A stretch of 49,019 nucleotides of DNA from an uncultured Hyphomicrobiales bacterium (GCA_903897875.1 CAIUDK010000159.1:1-49019); one strand, 5' to 3'. Positions 9,907 through 19,285 are shown, numbered from the stretch's first letter. Program-made: numbers and translations. The notes: a model not told the origin generated them from the sequence alone.

Positions 9907-12900
9907 TGAAAATCCCGGCTCTTGGGCAAAACGCGCATATCGCGTGGGTGGCTTTTGGGGGCGGGAGACTCACCGCGATACACTGGCGTTTGAATTTCAT
10001 CTGCGCGCGACAAGCGCGCAGACAAATTCTCTTCTTGCGAGAGACGCGATAAATCACCAGAGCGGTCGGTGAGTTTTTGCGCAACAAAATGAACAATGCC
10101 TTCAGCACTTTTTTGCACACGGCCTTGAATTTCTAACAGGCGCGCGCCCATCACTTCGCGCCGATACTGCTCAACCAATTTTGGCCAGACGACCAGATTG
10201 GCAATGCCGGTCTCATCTTCAATGGTGATGAAGACAACACCCTTGGCACTACCGGGGCGCTGGCGCACCAACACAAGCCCCGCCGTCTTCAACCATTTGC
10301 CATCCGTGGCATTCATCACATCTTGGCATGTCACAAGACCTGCGCGCGCAAGACTGGCGCGCAGGAAGGACATGGGATGCGCTTTGAGTGACAAAAACGT
10401 TGTTTGATAATCAGCCACAACATGTTCGCTCAATTGCATATCGGGCAGACGCGCTGGCTCGCTCTCATGAGCGAGTTCAGCCGCATTGGCGGCGGCAAAC
10501 AAAGGCAAAGCATCATCATCAGGCAAACGCCGCACAGCCCATGCCGCCTCGCGCCGATCAAGCCCGATGGAGCGCATGGCATCCGCATCAGCGAGCTTCA
10601 CAAGGGCTGCTTTTGAAATCTGCGCTTGACGCATCAAATGTTCGGGGCTGCAATAACCTGCGCCACGTTTGGCAAAAAGAGCTTGCGCCCAATCATGACG
10701 AAAGCCTTCCAATTGGCGCAGCCCCAAACGCAGCGCCAAGGCACCATCCTCTGTGCGCTCAAGCGTGCAATCCCATGCGCTGTGATTGATATCAACGGCA
10801 CGCACGTCCACACCATGCTCGCGCGCATCGCGCACGATTTGGGCTGGCGCATAAAATCCCATCGGCTGCGAATTGAGCAAAGCGGCCGCAAAGACTGCTG
10901 GATGATGGCATTTGATCCAAGCCGACACATAGACAAGATGCGCGAAGGCTGCGGCATGGCTTTCTGGAAAACCATAAGTGCCAAAGCCTTCGATTTGGCG
11001 AAAACATCGCTCGGCAAAATCGCGCTCATAGCCACGCGTCACCATGCCTTCAATCATTTTGGTTTGAAACAAATGAATGAGACCCACTTTGCGGAACGTC
11101 GCCATAGCGCGGCGCAAACGATTGGCCTCTTCGGGTGAAAAACACGCCGCCACCATGGCGATGCGCATCGCTTGTTCTTGAAACAGCGGTACGCCCAATG
11201 TTTTGCCCAGCACATTTTGCAATTCGTCACGCGGGCCGTGCTGGGGCGCTGGACCCGGCAAGATAATCGGCTCAGCTGCTTGTCTGCGCCGCAGATAGGG
11301 ATGCACCATATCGCCTTGAATGGGACCGGGGCGCACGATAGCGACTTGGATCACCAGATCATAAAAACAAGCGGGCTTAAGACGCGGCAGCATATTCATC
11401 TGCGCGCGGCTTTCCACTTGAAACACGCCTAACGAATCGCCGCGCGAGAGCATTTGATAAACATTTTTATCTTCACGCGGAATCGTCGCATGGGTGAGAT
11501 GAATGTCATCATGCTGCGCCATGAGATCAAAGGCGCGTCGAATACAACTCAACATGCCAAGCGCCAGCACATCCACTTTCATAATGCCCAAAGTGTCGAT
11601 GTCGTCCTTATCCCATTCGATAAAGGTGCGCTCGGGCATAGCACCATTGCCTATGGGCACGATGGTGTTGAGCGGTCCGCGTGTCAGGACAAAGCCGCCC
11701 ACATGCTGCGACAAATGACGCGGAAAGCCGATCAATTGCGTGGACAGATCAATCGCACGTCGCAAATCTGGATTGGTCGGATCAAGCCCAATCTCAGCAA
11801 TTTGCGCATCCGCAATTGCACTGCCCCACGGCCCCCAGACAGTGCCAGCCAAGGCTGATGTTGTGTCTTCACTCAAGCCCAAAGCTTTGCCCACATCGCG
11901 AATAGCAGAGCGCGGACGATAGGTGATGACCGTGCCACACAGGGCTGCGCGATGACGCCCGTAACGCCGATAAATATATTGAATGACTTCTTCGCGCCGC
12001 TCATGCTCAAAATCGACATCAATATCGGGCGGCTCGCGGCGCTCGGCTGAAACGAAACGTTCAAACAACAAATCGATCTGTGTGGGATCAACGCCCGTAA
12101 TGCCCAGCACAAAACACACAGACGAATTGGCCGCCGACCCGCGCCCCTGACACAAAATGCCTTGCGAGCGCGCAAAGGCGACGATGTCATGAACGGTCAA
12201 AAAATAAGGCGCGTAATCGAGCTTTTCGATCAGAACCAATTCATGTTTGAGAATGGCTTCGATCTTGGGTGGGACACCATCGGGAAAACGCTCGGCTGCA
12301 CCCGCCCATGTCAGATCAATCAAATGCTGCTGAGGCGTCTTGCCTTTTGGGATCGGCTCATCAGGATATTCATAGGCAAGATCGCTGAGTGAAAATTGAA
12401 TCTGGCCCACCATACGCGCGCTTTCAGCCACAGCCTCAGGGCAATCGCGAAACAGATGCAGCATTTCATCTGCAGGTTTGAGATAGCGCTCGGCATTGCT
12501 CTCCAATCTCTGCCCGATGTCTTGCAGATTGGTTTTCTCACGAATACAGGTGAGCACATCTTGCAGAGCGCGCTGCTCAGGCTCGTGATAGAGCGCATCA
12601 TTGATAGCGAGTAATGGCACGCCAACAGAGCGCGCAAAATCCACATAGGCCAACAGGCGTCTGCGATCATCGCCGTGACGATTGAGACTCAAAGCCAAGC
12701 GCACACGCTGGGGTGCGATTTTTTTTAACCGCTCCAGACAGGCACGCAAGTCATCATCGGGACGTCGGCCTGCAATGGGGCACAGCAACAGACCATCGGA
12801 AAATTTTTCCAAATCTTCAAAGGTGAGATGGCAGTCGCCCTTCTTTTCATGAACGCGGCCCAGTGTGAGCAATTGACACAGATGCCCCCAAGCTGTGCGA

Positions 12901-13163
12901 TCTTTTGGATAGGCCAAAATATCTGGCGTACCATCGGCAAAGATCAAACGACTGCCCACCACCAAACGAAATTGATCTGATGAGATGCCTTGTTCTTTGA
13001 GTGCTGCATAGGCCCGCACCACACCAGCCACAGAATTGTGATCGGCAATACCAATGCCGATATGACCAAGCTCTAGCGCGCGCGCCACACAATCTTCAGG
13101 ATGCGAAGCACCATAAAGAAAAGAGAAGTTTGTGGTTGTCGCGAGTTCAGCAAAATCGGTCAT
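9903..13163 (-). CDS. dnaE2: Error-prone DNA polymerase DnaE2 (ImuC)
   Basis: The 1086-residue product is a C-family polymerase alpha subunit of the DnaE2/ImuC branch. It makes translesion, mutagenic synthesis with ImuA and ImuB in the SOS response. The PHP domain is N-terminal ([21 protein letters not shown], then IADHNSVAG). The polymerase core has the catalytic aspartate segment [13 protein letters not shown] near residue 380. A C-terminal OB-fold region includes [19 protein letters not shown]. It is shorter than replicative DnaE1, as expected. I chose ATG 13163 over the track's 13196, since [10 protein letters not shown] matches the family start and it lies five bases after the imuB stop. 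It is the last gene of imuA-imuB-dnaE2 and should be LexA-controlled. Confidence 0.95.
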   Translation of the reverse strand: MTDFAELATTTNFSFLYGASHPEDCVARALELGHIGIGIADHNSVAGVVRAYAALKEQGISSDQFRLVVGSRLIFADGTPDILAYPKDRTAWGHLCQLLTLGRVHEKKGDCHLTFEDLEKFSDGLLLCPIAGRRPDDDLRACLERLKKIAPQRVRLALSLNRHGDDRRRLLAYVDFARSVGVPLLAINDALYHEPEQRALQDVLTCIREKTNLQDIGQRLESNAERYLKPADEMLHLFRDCPEAVAESARMVGQIQFSLSDLAYEYPDEPIPKGKTPQQHLIDLTWAGAAERFPDGVPPKIEAILKHELVLIEKLDYAPYFLTVHDIVAFARSQGILCQGRGSAANSSVCFVLGITGVDPTQIDLLFERFVSAERREPPDIDVDFEHERREEVIQYIYRRYGRHRAALCGTVITYRPRSAIRDVGKALGLSEDTTSALAGTVWGPWGSAIADAQIAEIGLDPTNPDLRRAIDLSTQLIGFPRHLSQHVGGFVLTRGPLNTIVPIGNGAMPERTFIEWDKDDIDTLGIMKVDVLALGMLSCIRRAFDLMAQHDDIHLTHATIPREDKNVYQMLSRGDSLGVFQVESRAQMNMLPRLKPACFYDLVIQVAIVRPGPIQGDMVHPYLRRRQAAEPIILPGPAPQHGPRDELQNVLGKTLGVPLFQEQAMRIAMVAACFSPEEANRLRRAMATFRKVGLIHLFQTKMIEGMVTRGYERDFAERCFRQIEGFGTYGFPESHAAAFAHLVYVSAWIKCHHPAVFAAALLNSQPMGFYAPAQIVRDAREHGVDVRAVDINHSAWDCTLERTEDGALALRLGLRQLEGFRHDWAQALFAKRGAGYCSPEHLMRQAQISKAALVKLADADAMRSIGLDRREAAWAVRRLPDDDALPLFAAANAAELAHESEPARLPDMQLSEHVVADYQTTFLSLKAHPMSFLRASLARAGLVTCQDVMNATDGKWLKTAGLVLVRQRPGSAKGVVFITIEDETGIANLVVWPKLVEQYRREVMGARLLEIQGRVQKSAEGIVHFVAQKLTDRSGDLSRLSQEENLSARLSRADEIQTPVYRGESPAPKSHPRDMRVLPKSRDFH

Positions 13164-13168
13164 CGGAT

Positions 13169-14728
13169 TTACGCAAACAAACCATGCATGAACCAAGACG
13201 GCGCGCGCGTTTCGCGCAATTGCACGCCATCACGAAACACCCAGAAGCGATGACCATCGCGATCTTCAATGCGGAAATAATCGCGCGTGAGACTTGCCGC
13301 CTCATGCTTCCACCATTCTGGCGCAATGCGTTCTGGCCCTTCGGCGCGTGTCACATCATGCAAAGCGCGTCGCCAACGAAAGCGCAACGGGTGACCATCG
13401 GGCACTTGCGCCATCACTTCAATGCGCTCAGGCCGTTCAAACAAACGCAAAGGTCGCGTCGGCGGCTCATAGGGCAATTTATTCGTGGTAAGAGGTGTCA
13501 GATCTTTGGCCTGTTGGGCTGGCATCAAATGCGATTGTGCTTCAGGCCAATGGGTTTGCGCACTCACAAAGGATTGCACAGCATGCGCGCCAAAACGCGC
13601 CGAGAGTTGATCAATCAATGCGCTGATGTCGGCTTGCGTTTGTTCATCGCCATCAAAGCTCACCAACACAGCCGTGACAGGCGTCCGGCCATAGGCTTCA
13701 AGACGAATGACATCAAAACCAAAACCGGGATCGAGCGGATCACTTAAGCGATCAAGCTTTTGCGACAAAAGACGCGTGACAAGTTTTGGATCGCGCACGG
13801 GGCGTGATGTGGTCACCGCAATGCGGCGCACTTGACCATCGGTGCGAAAGAAACTCGCCTCCCAGACGCGCGCGCCCTCGCCTGCCCGCTCCAACACGCT
13901 TTCAAGATCAGCAGCCAGACGCTGCAACATATCTGGCAAAGGAGCCGTGTGTGTGAGCGGCTCCATAAAGCGGCGCTCGGCCAAGCAATCTGGCACGGCA
14001 CGACGCGGCGCAATCGGTTTGGCGCGACGGCCCAACACATCATCTAACGCATCGGCAAATTGCGCACCAAAGCGCGCCACCAAAGCTTTGCGCGGCTGGG
14101 TGGCGAGCGCACCGATATGGGTGAGGCCCGCGCGCATGAGACCTGTGATGATTGATGCGTTTAATTTGAGTGCAGACACTGGCAACCGTGCCACGGCAGA
14201 TTCTTCTTCGCCTGCAGGCACAATGCGGCCAAGGCCCGCTTCACACAAAGCGCGCGCTGTGCCCGGCTTTGACGCAATGGTGGCGTGCACATCAAAGCCC
14301 CAGCGCGCCATCAAGCGCACCAGCGCATCGCGCAATGCGACCTCGCCACCAAACAAATGCGCGCAACCTGTGATGTCGAGAACGATTCCGTGCAAACCAT
14401 CGAGCGCAACAAAAGGTGTGAAGCGTTCGCAGCCATCGGCAAGACGATTGAGACAATCCGCATCGCCTTGCGCGTCATAATCGCCCACTGCAAGTTTGGG
14501 CACACGCGCCCGCGCCTCAGCCAAAGACAGGCCGGGCATCAATCCAAGTTTGAGCGCAGCAAGATTGGCAGCCGCGATCAAACGCATTTGCGAGCACACA
14601 TCGGTCAGCACAAAGGGCGTATCAGCCAACATGCCTGCGGGCAGCGCTGAGCCGCGCAGGCGCTGCGTCGACAGAAGCGGAAAGTGCAGACTGAGGTAGC
14701 GACGAGAGATGTCGAAAAACGCAACCAT
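13169..14728 (-). CDS. imuB: ImuB, Y-family polymerase-like mutasome protein
   Basis: The product (about 519 residues from ATG 14728) resembles Y-family polymerases but lacks clear catalytic acidic residues, as ImuB proteins do. In the known mutasome ImuB is the hub that binds ImuA, DnaE2 and the beta clamp. Diagnostic pieces are the N-terminal RRYLSLHFPLLSTQRLR, the palm-region IVLDITGCAHLFGGEVALRDAL near residue 125, and the C-terminal LRFRWRRALHDVTRAEGPERIAPEWW. Starts at GTG 14767 and ATG 14755 are also open, so the true overlap with imuA is 107-146 bases. Either way translation is probably coupled. It is the middle gene of the SOS operon. Confidence 0.93.
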   Translation of the reverse strand: MVAFFDISRRYLSLHFPLLSTQRLRGSALPAGMLADTPFVLTDVCSQMRLIAAANLAALKLGLMPGLSLAEARARVPKLAVGDYDAQGDADCLNRLADGCERFTPFVALDGLHGIVLDITGCAHLFGGEVALRDALVRLMARWGFDVHATIASKPGTARALCEAGLGRIVPAGEEESAVARLPVSALKLNASIITGLMRAGLTHIGALATQPRKALVARFGAQFADALDDVLGRRAKPIAPRRAVPDCLAERRFMEPLTHTAPLPDMLQRLAADLESVLERAGEGARVWEASFFRTDGQVRRIAVTTSRPVRDPKLVTRLLSQKLDRLSDPLDPGFGFDVIRLEAYGRTPVTAVLVSFDGDEQTQADISALIDQLSARFGAHAVQSFVSAQTHWPEAQSHLMPAQQAKDLTPLTTNKLPYEPPTRPLRLFERPERIEVMAQVPDGHPLRFRWRRALHDVTRAEGPERIAPEWWKHEAASLTRDYFRIEDRDGHRFWVFRDGVQLRETRAPSWFMHGLFA

Positions 14729-15398
14729 CGGACTCCCATTCCAATAACCAGACATCAGACTGACCACGGCGGTTCAACACCAACCGGGCCTCAAAACTCA
14801 TAGCGCCCGGCCCCAGACGCGAATCACCCTTTGAGGGCACCGCGCGCACCACCCAGCGCGTGAGCGCAGGACTGGGGGCTGGCTCTGCCGCTAAGCGCAA
14901 ACAAAAGGCCGGCACGCCAGAGCTGCGCGCGGTCAGTGCCAATTTGCGCAAAGCCGTCAGATCAAACACTTTCGCCTGCCCCCAAGGCTCGACCACCACG
15001 GCTGAAAGCACCGCGCAGGTCAGACCATCATGGGCGGCGCGCAGCAGATCGGCGGGGCGCGACAGATCGATACAGATGACGCGGGCGGGATCGAGGCCCA
15101 GATCGGCCAGACCCGGCCCATACAGGCCGCCGCCCTCTTGGGCCGAAAAGGACTGCCGCACCCAAAGAATGGGGCCGGGCCGACTGCGGACAGCCAAAGC
15201 CGCCACAAAGCCAGTGGCGGTGGCCACATCGCTGGGTTTGGCCGCATAAATCTCATGCAAAGCGCCAGACGCCAGCCCGCCACCCAGCCGCTCATCCAGC
15301 AAGGACAGGCCAAAGCTGAGCGGCTGAGGGCGACGCACGCCCTCTAATTCGATTGCGGCAATAGTCTGCCGCAAGGCGGCAAGCCGGCCTTCTGTCAC
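14622..15398 (-). CDS. imuA: ImuA, RecA-like mutasome protein
   Basis: The 258-residue product matches alphaproteobacterial ImuA, a shortened RecA-fold protein needed for ImuB/DnaE2-dependent mutagenesis. Typical segments are SFGLSLLDERLGGGLASGALHEIYA near the N-terminus, PILWVRQSFSAQEGGGLYGPGL, and a C-terminal SDVWLLEWESDGCVF. The start is GTG at 15398 with GGAGAG about seven bases upstream. It is first in the operon; its 3' end overlaps imuB by over 100 bases. A promoter with an embedded LexA box lies immediately upstream, so induction by DNA damage is strongly expected. Confidence 0.93.
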   Translation of the reverse strand: MTEGRLAALRQTIAAIELEGVRRPQPLSFGLSLLDERLGGGLASGALHEIYAAKPSDVATATGFVAALAVRSRPGPILWVRQSFSAQEGGGLYGPGLADLGLDPARVICIDLSRPADLLRAAHDGLTCAVLSAVVVEPWGQAKVFDLTALRKLALTARSSGVPAFCLRLAAEPAPSPALTRWVVRAVPSKGDSRLGPGAMSFEARLVLNRRGQSDVWLLEWESDGCVFRHLSSLPQSALSASVDAAPARLSAARRHVG

Positions 15399-15415
15399 TG
15401 TAACTCTCCGGAATT

Positions 15416-15430
15416 GTTCTTCTTTTGTTC
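15416..15430 (-). promoter_or_regulatory. LexA (SOS) box of the imuA-imuB-dnaE2 operon
   Basis: GTTCTTCTTTTGTTC is an exact GTTC-N7-GTTC, the LexA operator known in Alphaproteobacteria. It lies 18 bases before the imuA GTG and overlaps the predicted -10 element, so LexA binding would block transcription. Confidence 0.92.
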
Positions 15431-15456
15431 TAGTGCGAGTCCCAAGGAAGAGTCAA
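15427..15456 (-). promoter_or_regulatory. Predicted sigma-70 promoter of imuA-imuB-dnaE2
   Basis: On the reverse strand TTGACT (15456-15451) and TAGAAC (15432-15427) are separated by 18 bases. The -10 hexamer contains the upstream half of the LexA box. A reading by eye, but supported by the operator position. Confidence 0.65.
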
Positions 15457-15493
15457 TTGGGGTTTATGGAGGTGCCAGATAAAATGCATTGGC

Positions 15494-16258
15494 TCAGGAT
15501 TTGACCGCAAACACGATCAGACTCAGCAAAAACAAACCGCCAAAAATCGCTAGCCGCCGCATGGGACGTGAAAAGGTCAAAGGCCGATCATTGCGCACCC
15601 GCGCATCAATCACCATTGGCAGACGTGGCGGAAACAAGCCGGAGGCCAAACCCGCGACGGGATCAATGCCAAAGGTTTCCACATGCAGCGGGCCATTGGC
15701 AAAAGGAAAGCTGCCAGTGGGGGCAGCATCTTGGCGCGCAAACACACTCACCTCAACGGCGTGCCGATTGGCCTTGGCCAAAAACACATCCAGCACCGCC
15801 TCGCGCTCCAAATGATCATAGGCGACGACTGTGGCATGCGCGATGGAATCAGCCAGCGGCGCATTGCCACTGGGGCGCGCCCATTCGGGCACATCGCGCG
15901 CATCCACCAAATATTGCACATCCCTGTCCCCTGCAAAGGCGCGCAAAGTTTCACGCCCCATCGCCGCGACATCTTCACGCGTGAGATTTTGAATGCGCCC
16001 TTGTGGAAACTCGTCTAACTGGCGCAAACCATGCGCGCCATAAATCACATCCGGCGGCAAAGGCTGCTCGGCTGCCGCACCACTTGCGCGCTCAAGACTC
16101 AACAAAAAAAATCCAGCCATCTCGCCATCGGAGGCGAGATCACCCAGACCTTCTGGCAAAGGCAAAACAGGCGACGAACGCACATCAACATTGGACACAT
16201 TGCGAACGCTTGTCCCCAGAGGCAAGCGCACAGGCGTCACCGCACGCACGTCGATCAT
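15494..16258 (-). CDS. Unknown protein with C-terminal membrane anchor
   Basis: I do not recognise this 254-residue product. The first roughly 230 residues look soluble, with no signal peptide, and include SPVLPLPEGLGDLASDGEMAG and LREQ-poor mixed alpha/beta sequence. The last 20 residues (RLAIFGGLFLLSLIVFAVKS) form a single hydrophobic helix with a basic flank (RPMRRL), implying a tail-anchored inner-membrane protein facing the cytoplasm. ATG 16258 is preferred over the track's TTG 16264. It is co-oriented with and upstream of the imu operon, but that operon's own promoter follows its stop, so cotranscription is not required. Codon use resembles the core genes rather than the AT-rich neighbour. 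Confidence 0.6.
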   Translation of the reverse strand: MIDVRAVTPVRLPLGTSVRNVSNVDVRSSPVLPLPEGLGDLASDGEMAGFFLLSLERASGAAAEQPLPPDVIYGAHGLRQLDEFPQGRIQNLTREDVAAMGRETLRAFAGDRDVQYLVDARDVPEWARPSGNAPLADSIAHATVVAYDHLEREAVLDVFLAKANRHAVEVSVFARQDAAPTGSFPFANGPLHVETFGIDPVAGLASGLFPPRLPMVIDARVRNDRPLTFSRPMRRLAIFGGLFLLSLIVFAVKS

Positions 16259-16312
16259 CAGCAATCCATTATGCGAAAAGATGTGACGATGAGTGAGGAG
16301 GCTTGTGTGAGG

Positions 16313-16516
16313 CTAGAGGTGGGAGCGGACGTAACGAAGAGCCTGCAAAATATCCTCACGCTGCAGATAGGGATAATCAGCAAGGATCTCGTCAAAGCTA
16401 TGTCCGGTACCGATCTGTTCGACGATCATACCGACGGTGACCCGCATGCCACGGACACACGCCTTGCCACCCATAATGCCAGGCTCTTGCGTGATGCGAT
16501 CTAATTTTTTAATCAC
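16313..16516 (-). CDS. DUF433 domain protein (antitoxin-like), without visible toxin partner
   Basis: The 67-residue product has the DUF433 pattern: LDRITQEPGIMGGKACVRGMRVTVGMIVEQIGTG, then FDEILADYPYLQREDILQALRY. This small winged-helix-like family (VapB-like) is often paired with a downstream DUF5615 PIN-like toxin gene. Here no such gene follows; the next gene downstream is the tail-anchored protein. The start is GTG at 16516. It sits at the edge of the AT-rich patch, so it may be the remnant of a mobile toxin-antitoxin pair. The family call is good; the antitoxin role is inference. Confidence 0.8.
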   Translation of the reverse strand: MIKKLDRITQEPGIMGGKACVRGMRVTVGMIVEQIGTGHSFDEILADYPYLQREDILQALRYVRSHL

Positions 16517-16684
16517 AGTATTTTCATCAGCTTAGATCATCTCATTTCTACTTTAATTTTTTGCATAACAGACAGATTCCATCAGCTTGACCAAAGAAAA
16601 TACATTAAACACTCTTGATTTTGAAAATATCATTTTAAAAATTTTAGATCAAATTTTCTATAAAAAATTATAAGGAGCGAAGCC

Positions 16685-17959
16685 GTGCACTCAGAATTAG
16701 AACAATTAGCTACGGTTCTTGAACTATTTTCTGTATCAATAATCAAAAATGGACATGCTGAAAATCAATTATCTCAATTTCCTAACACACTCCCAATTCA
16801 TGCATTAAAAATAAAAAAATTCTCTATCGTTCCAATGCGATTGGCAAATGCTATCCGTGCATCAAATGCGGAAAACTTACCCGAAGAATTATTATCTGAC
16901 ATTAAAGAGATGTCAGATTCAATTTCCAATTTTCAAGGTATTTTTATTCATCATATTACTACTGGTTCTGGCATATCCGCAATAATTGGATATCTATTAC
17001 TATTTGAAACTACCTCGGCTCTTATTTCACAGTTTACCACCTGGGTCAAAATCACTGATCGCAATTTATTGCCAACAGCACTATTAACCCGTGCTCAGCG
17101 CGAAGAAAAAGCACTTGATTTATTAATCGTAGATTTTGATAAGTTTGATATCAAAGTCCGTTCTATTAATGATGCATTTCAGACGGCCGAAGAGCTACCT
17201 GCAACTCTTCAAGATTTAAAATTAGCAAGAGAACAGATTGATGCGATTTTAAAGGGCGTTAGAGAATCCGATGTGCACGTCAAGGATGCAGATGCGGACT
17301 CAAAAGCTGTTCTAGCTCGAATATCGGAACTAGAGAAAGAAGCAGCTACGCTTGTCGAAAACTGCGGACAAGCCTATCGAGCGGCGACGTCTCACGGCCT
17401 TGCCGCTTCATTCGAAGAACAAGAAAAAAAATTAAATAATTCAATTCTTTGGTGGATATCGGCACTCATAGCTTCATTACTTGCAGCTATCGTTATCAGC
17501 TATCTTCGTTTTGAACTTATTTCTAGCGCACTGAACTCTTCAGACATTAAAGAACAAACGATATGGATTAAAGTAGCACTGTCTATCCTAAGCCTCGGGC
17601 CTCCAATTTGGTTTGCTTGGCTTGCTACAAAGCAAATTGGGCAACGCTTTCGAATGGCGTCAGATTACGCGTTTAAAGCGTCTGTTGCTAAAGCCTACGA
17701 AGGATATCGCCGTGAAGCAGCTCGAATTGATCCAGAATTTGAAGCTCGTCTATTTAGCTCTGCACTCTCACGGGTTGAGGAAGCGCCTCTCCGCCTCGTA
17801 GAGGTTCACTCGTATGGTAGCCCCTTGCATGAGTTTGCAACATCAGAAGCGTTTCAGAAATTTAAAACCGAATTTCCAGAGGCTACGGACAAACTGCTTT
17901 CCTATATACTTCCGAATAAAGACAAGAAAAGCTCGCTTAAAAAGCCCGAACCTGAATGA
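16685..17959 (+). CDS. Unknown AT-rich coiled-coil membrane protein
   Basis: This 424-residue product belongs to no family I can name. It opens with GTG and has AAGGAG eight bases upstream. Residues 1-95 are soluble-looking; 96-118 are moderately hydrophobic. Residues 135-250 are charged, helical and coiled-coil-like (LQDLKLAREQIDAILK, ARISELEKEAATLVEN). Two clear membrane helices follow at about 254-276 (ILWWISALIASLLAAIVISYL) and 293-316. The C-terminal cytoplasmic part contains ASDYAFKASVAKAYEGYRREA and ends in a basic, Pro-rich tail. Codon use is strongly AT-biased against all neighbours, and 16517-16684 upstream is AT-rich and non-coding, pointing to horizontal acquisition. The coiled-coil plus two-helix layout would suit a sensor or a defence-type membrane effector, but that is speculation. 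Confidence 0.7.
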   Translation: MHSELEQLATVLELFSVSIIKNGHAENQLSQFPNTLPIHALKIKKFSIVPMRLANAIRASNAENLPEELLSDIKEMSDSISNFQGIFIHHITTGSGISAIIGYLLLFETTSALISQFTTWVKITDRNLLPTALLTRAQREEKALDLLIVDFDKFDIKVRSINDAFQTAEELPATLQDLKLAREQIDAILKGVRESDVHVKDADADSKAVLARISELEKEAATLVENCGQAYRAATSHGLAASFEEQEKKLNNSILWWISALIASLLAAIVISYLRFELISSALNSSDIKEQTIWIKVALSILSLGPPIWFAWLATKQIGQRFRMASDYAFKASVAKAYEGYRREAARIDPEFEARLFSSALSRVEEAPLRLVEVHSYGSPLHEFATSEAFQKFKTEFPEATDKLLSYILPNKDKKSSLKKPEPE

Positions 17960-18042
17960 AGCGTTGCACTTGCTCAACACCAAGGGCGGAGACAGTTTTT
18001 CAGCGCGGCAAACAAAGGCGTTCTAACGCTCAGGCCCTGAAC

Positions 18043-18084
18043 TTCTGGATCCCGGATCTGCGCTGCGCTTCGTCCGGGATGACA
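18043..18084 (+). repeat. Dispersed palindromic repeat, copy 1
   Basis: TTCTGGATCCCGGATCTGCG...CGTCCGGGATGACA folds into a hairpin through GGATCCCGGA/TCCGGGAT. It matches the element at 28277-28317 on the opposite strand over about 41 bases with one base inserted. It lies between the AT-rich gene and the NDUFA9-like gene. Confidence 0.8.
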
Positions 18085-18103
18085 ATCGTGGTCTCAACAA
18101 AAC

Positions 18104-19111
18104 TCACGCCAAACGTTGGCGCTCGTACTGGCCCGTCTTGCGATAGCGAATGAGATAGGGTGGTACGATGGATTCAATGGCTTCTGGCTTGATGCCCAAA
18201 CCTTCCAGCGTAAAGCCCTGCGCGCGCGCTTCATCCGAGACGATATTGTCGCGGCCGAGCAATTTGATTTGATCGCGCGTTGTAATCAACATCTCTGGCA
18301 TCAGCCCCAAGCTCAACGTATCGGCGATTTCGGTGGCCAGAGCGACGTAATGACCAATGCTGAGCGGTACGGGAGCCAGAAAGCGTTTGCGACCTGTCTC
18401 GTCACACACAAATTGCATGATCTCGCGCAAAGTCTTGATGGCAGGGCCGCCCAATTCATAGGTGCCGCCAGCCTGCGCTTTGCCATCGAGGGCGAGCGCA
18501 ACGGCTTGCGCAACATCGCCAACAAAGACCGGATGGAATTTTGTATCGCCGCCACCAAACATTGGCAGCACAGGCAGAATACGCGCGAGCGCTGCAAAGC
18601 GATTGAAGAACTGATCTTCCGGCCCAAAAATCACGGATGGACGCAGGATGATTGCATTGGGATTGGCCTCACGCATCGCCTGCTCGCCTTCACCCTTGGT
18701 GCGCGAATAGACCGAGTCGGAGTTTGCATCAGCACCAATGGCCGAGACATGCACAATATTATCAACGCCAGCTTCGCGCGCCGCACGTGCCACAGCGCGC
18801 GCACCAAAAGCGTTGACGGCCTCAAATGTCTGGCGGCCCTTGGGGCGCAAAATGGCAACGAGATTGACCACGGCATCGGAGCCGCGAATGGCGGCTGCCA
18901 CTGAGGCTGGATAGCGCAAATTGGCCTGAACGGCGTGGATCTGACCGACGCGACCCAACGGCTGGAGATAATTGGCCAGATCTGGACGACGGCTCGCGAC
19001 ACGAATCCGCCAGCCTTGGCGGGCAAGGGCGCGCACCACATGGCGACCCACAAATCCAGAACCGCCGAAAACCGTGACGATACGGCCGCTTCTGATCAAT
19101 GTATCCGACAT
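18104..19111 (-). CDS. NDUFA9-like NAD(P)-binding SDR-family protein (complex I-associated type)
   Basis: The 335-residue product is an atypical short-chain dehydrogenase of the NmrA/NDUFA9 type. The N-terminal dinucleotide motif is VFGGSGFVGRHVVRALARQGW. VHVSAIGADANSDSVYSRTKGEGEQAM carries the YxxxK-like segment, and ILRPSVIFGPEDQFFNRFA is typical of the complex I NDUFA9 homologues found in alphaproteobacteria. In mitochondria the relative is an NADPH-binding accessory subunit of complex I; a respiratory or quinone-related role here is inferred from family, as no nuo genes are nearby. The start is ATG at 19111. It is transcribed alone, divergently from mntH. Confidence 0.87.
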   Translation of the reverse strand: MSDTLIRSGRIVTVFGGSGFVGRHVVRALARQGWRIRVASRRPDLANYLQPLGRVGQIHAVQANLRYPASVAAAIRGSDAVVNLVAILRPKGRQTFEAVNAFGARAVARAAREAGVDNIVHVSAIGADANSDSVYSRTKGEGEQAMREANPNAIILRPSVIFGPEDQFFNRFAALARILPVLPMFGGGDTKFHPVFVGDVAQAVALALDGKAQAGGTYELGGPAIKTLREIMQFVCDETGRKRFLAPVPLSIGHYVALATEIADTLSLGLMPEMLITTRDQIKLLGRDNIVSDEARAQGFTLEGLGIKPEAIESIVPPYLIRYRKTGQYERQRLA

Positions 19112-19216
19112 GGGTATGTTCCTAAGTCTGTGTCCATTCCCCTCGATCCATAGTCAAGGATGAGGCGTCTGTATAGTCGCCTGATGCAGGATCGAGGCTG
19201 GTTTTAGGTGCAGTCC

Positions 19217-19245
19217 TTGACAATATGTAGCCAAGGCTACACTTT
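19217..19245 (+). promoter_or_regulatory. mntH promoter with MntR-like palindrome
   Basis: TTGACA at 19217-19222 is a consensus -35. TGTAGCC-AA-GGCTACA (19226-19241) is a perfect inverted repeat immediately downstream, with a loose -10 (CACTTT, 19240-19245). The core resembles the known MntR operator of enterobacterial mntH (ATAGC...GCTAT). Manganese-dependent repression is therefore likely. Confidence 0.7.
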
Positions 19246-19285
19246 TAATCAAAATGTGCATCAGAAGCATAAGGAGTGAAGCAAA

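Noticed and set aside
18116-18904. 262-residue ORF antisense to the NDUFA9-like gene
   Set aside because: It fully overlaps a well-supported gene and shows no family features.
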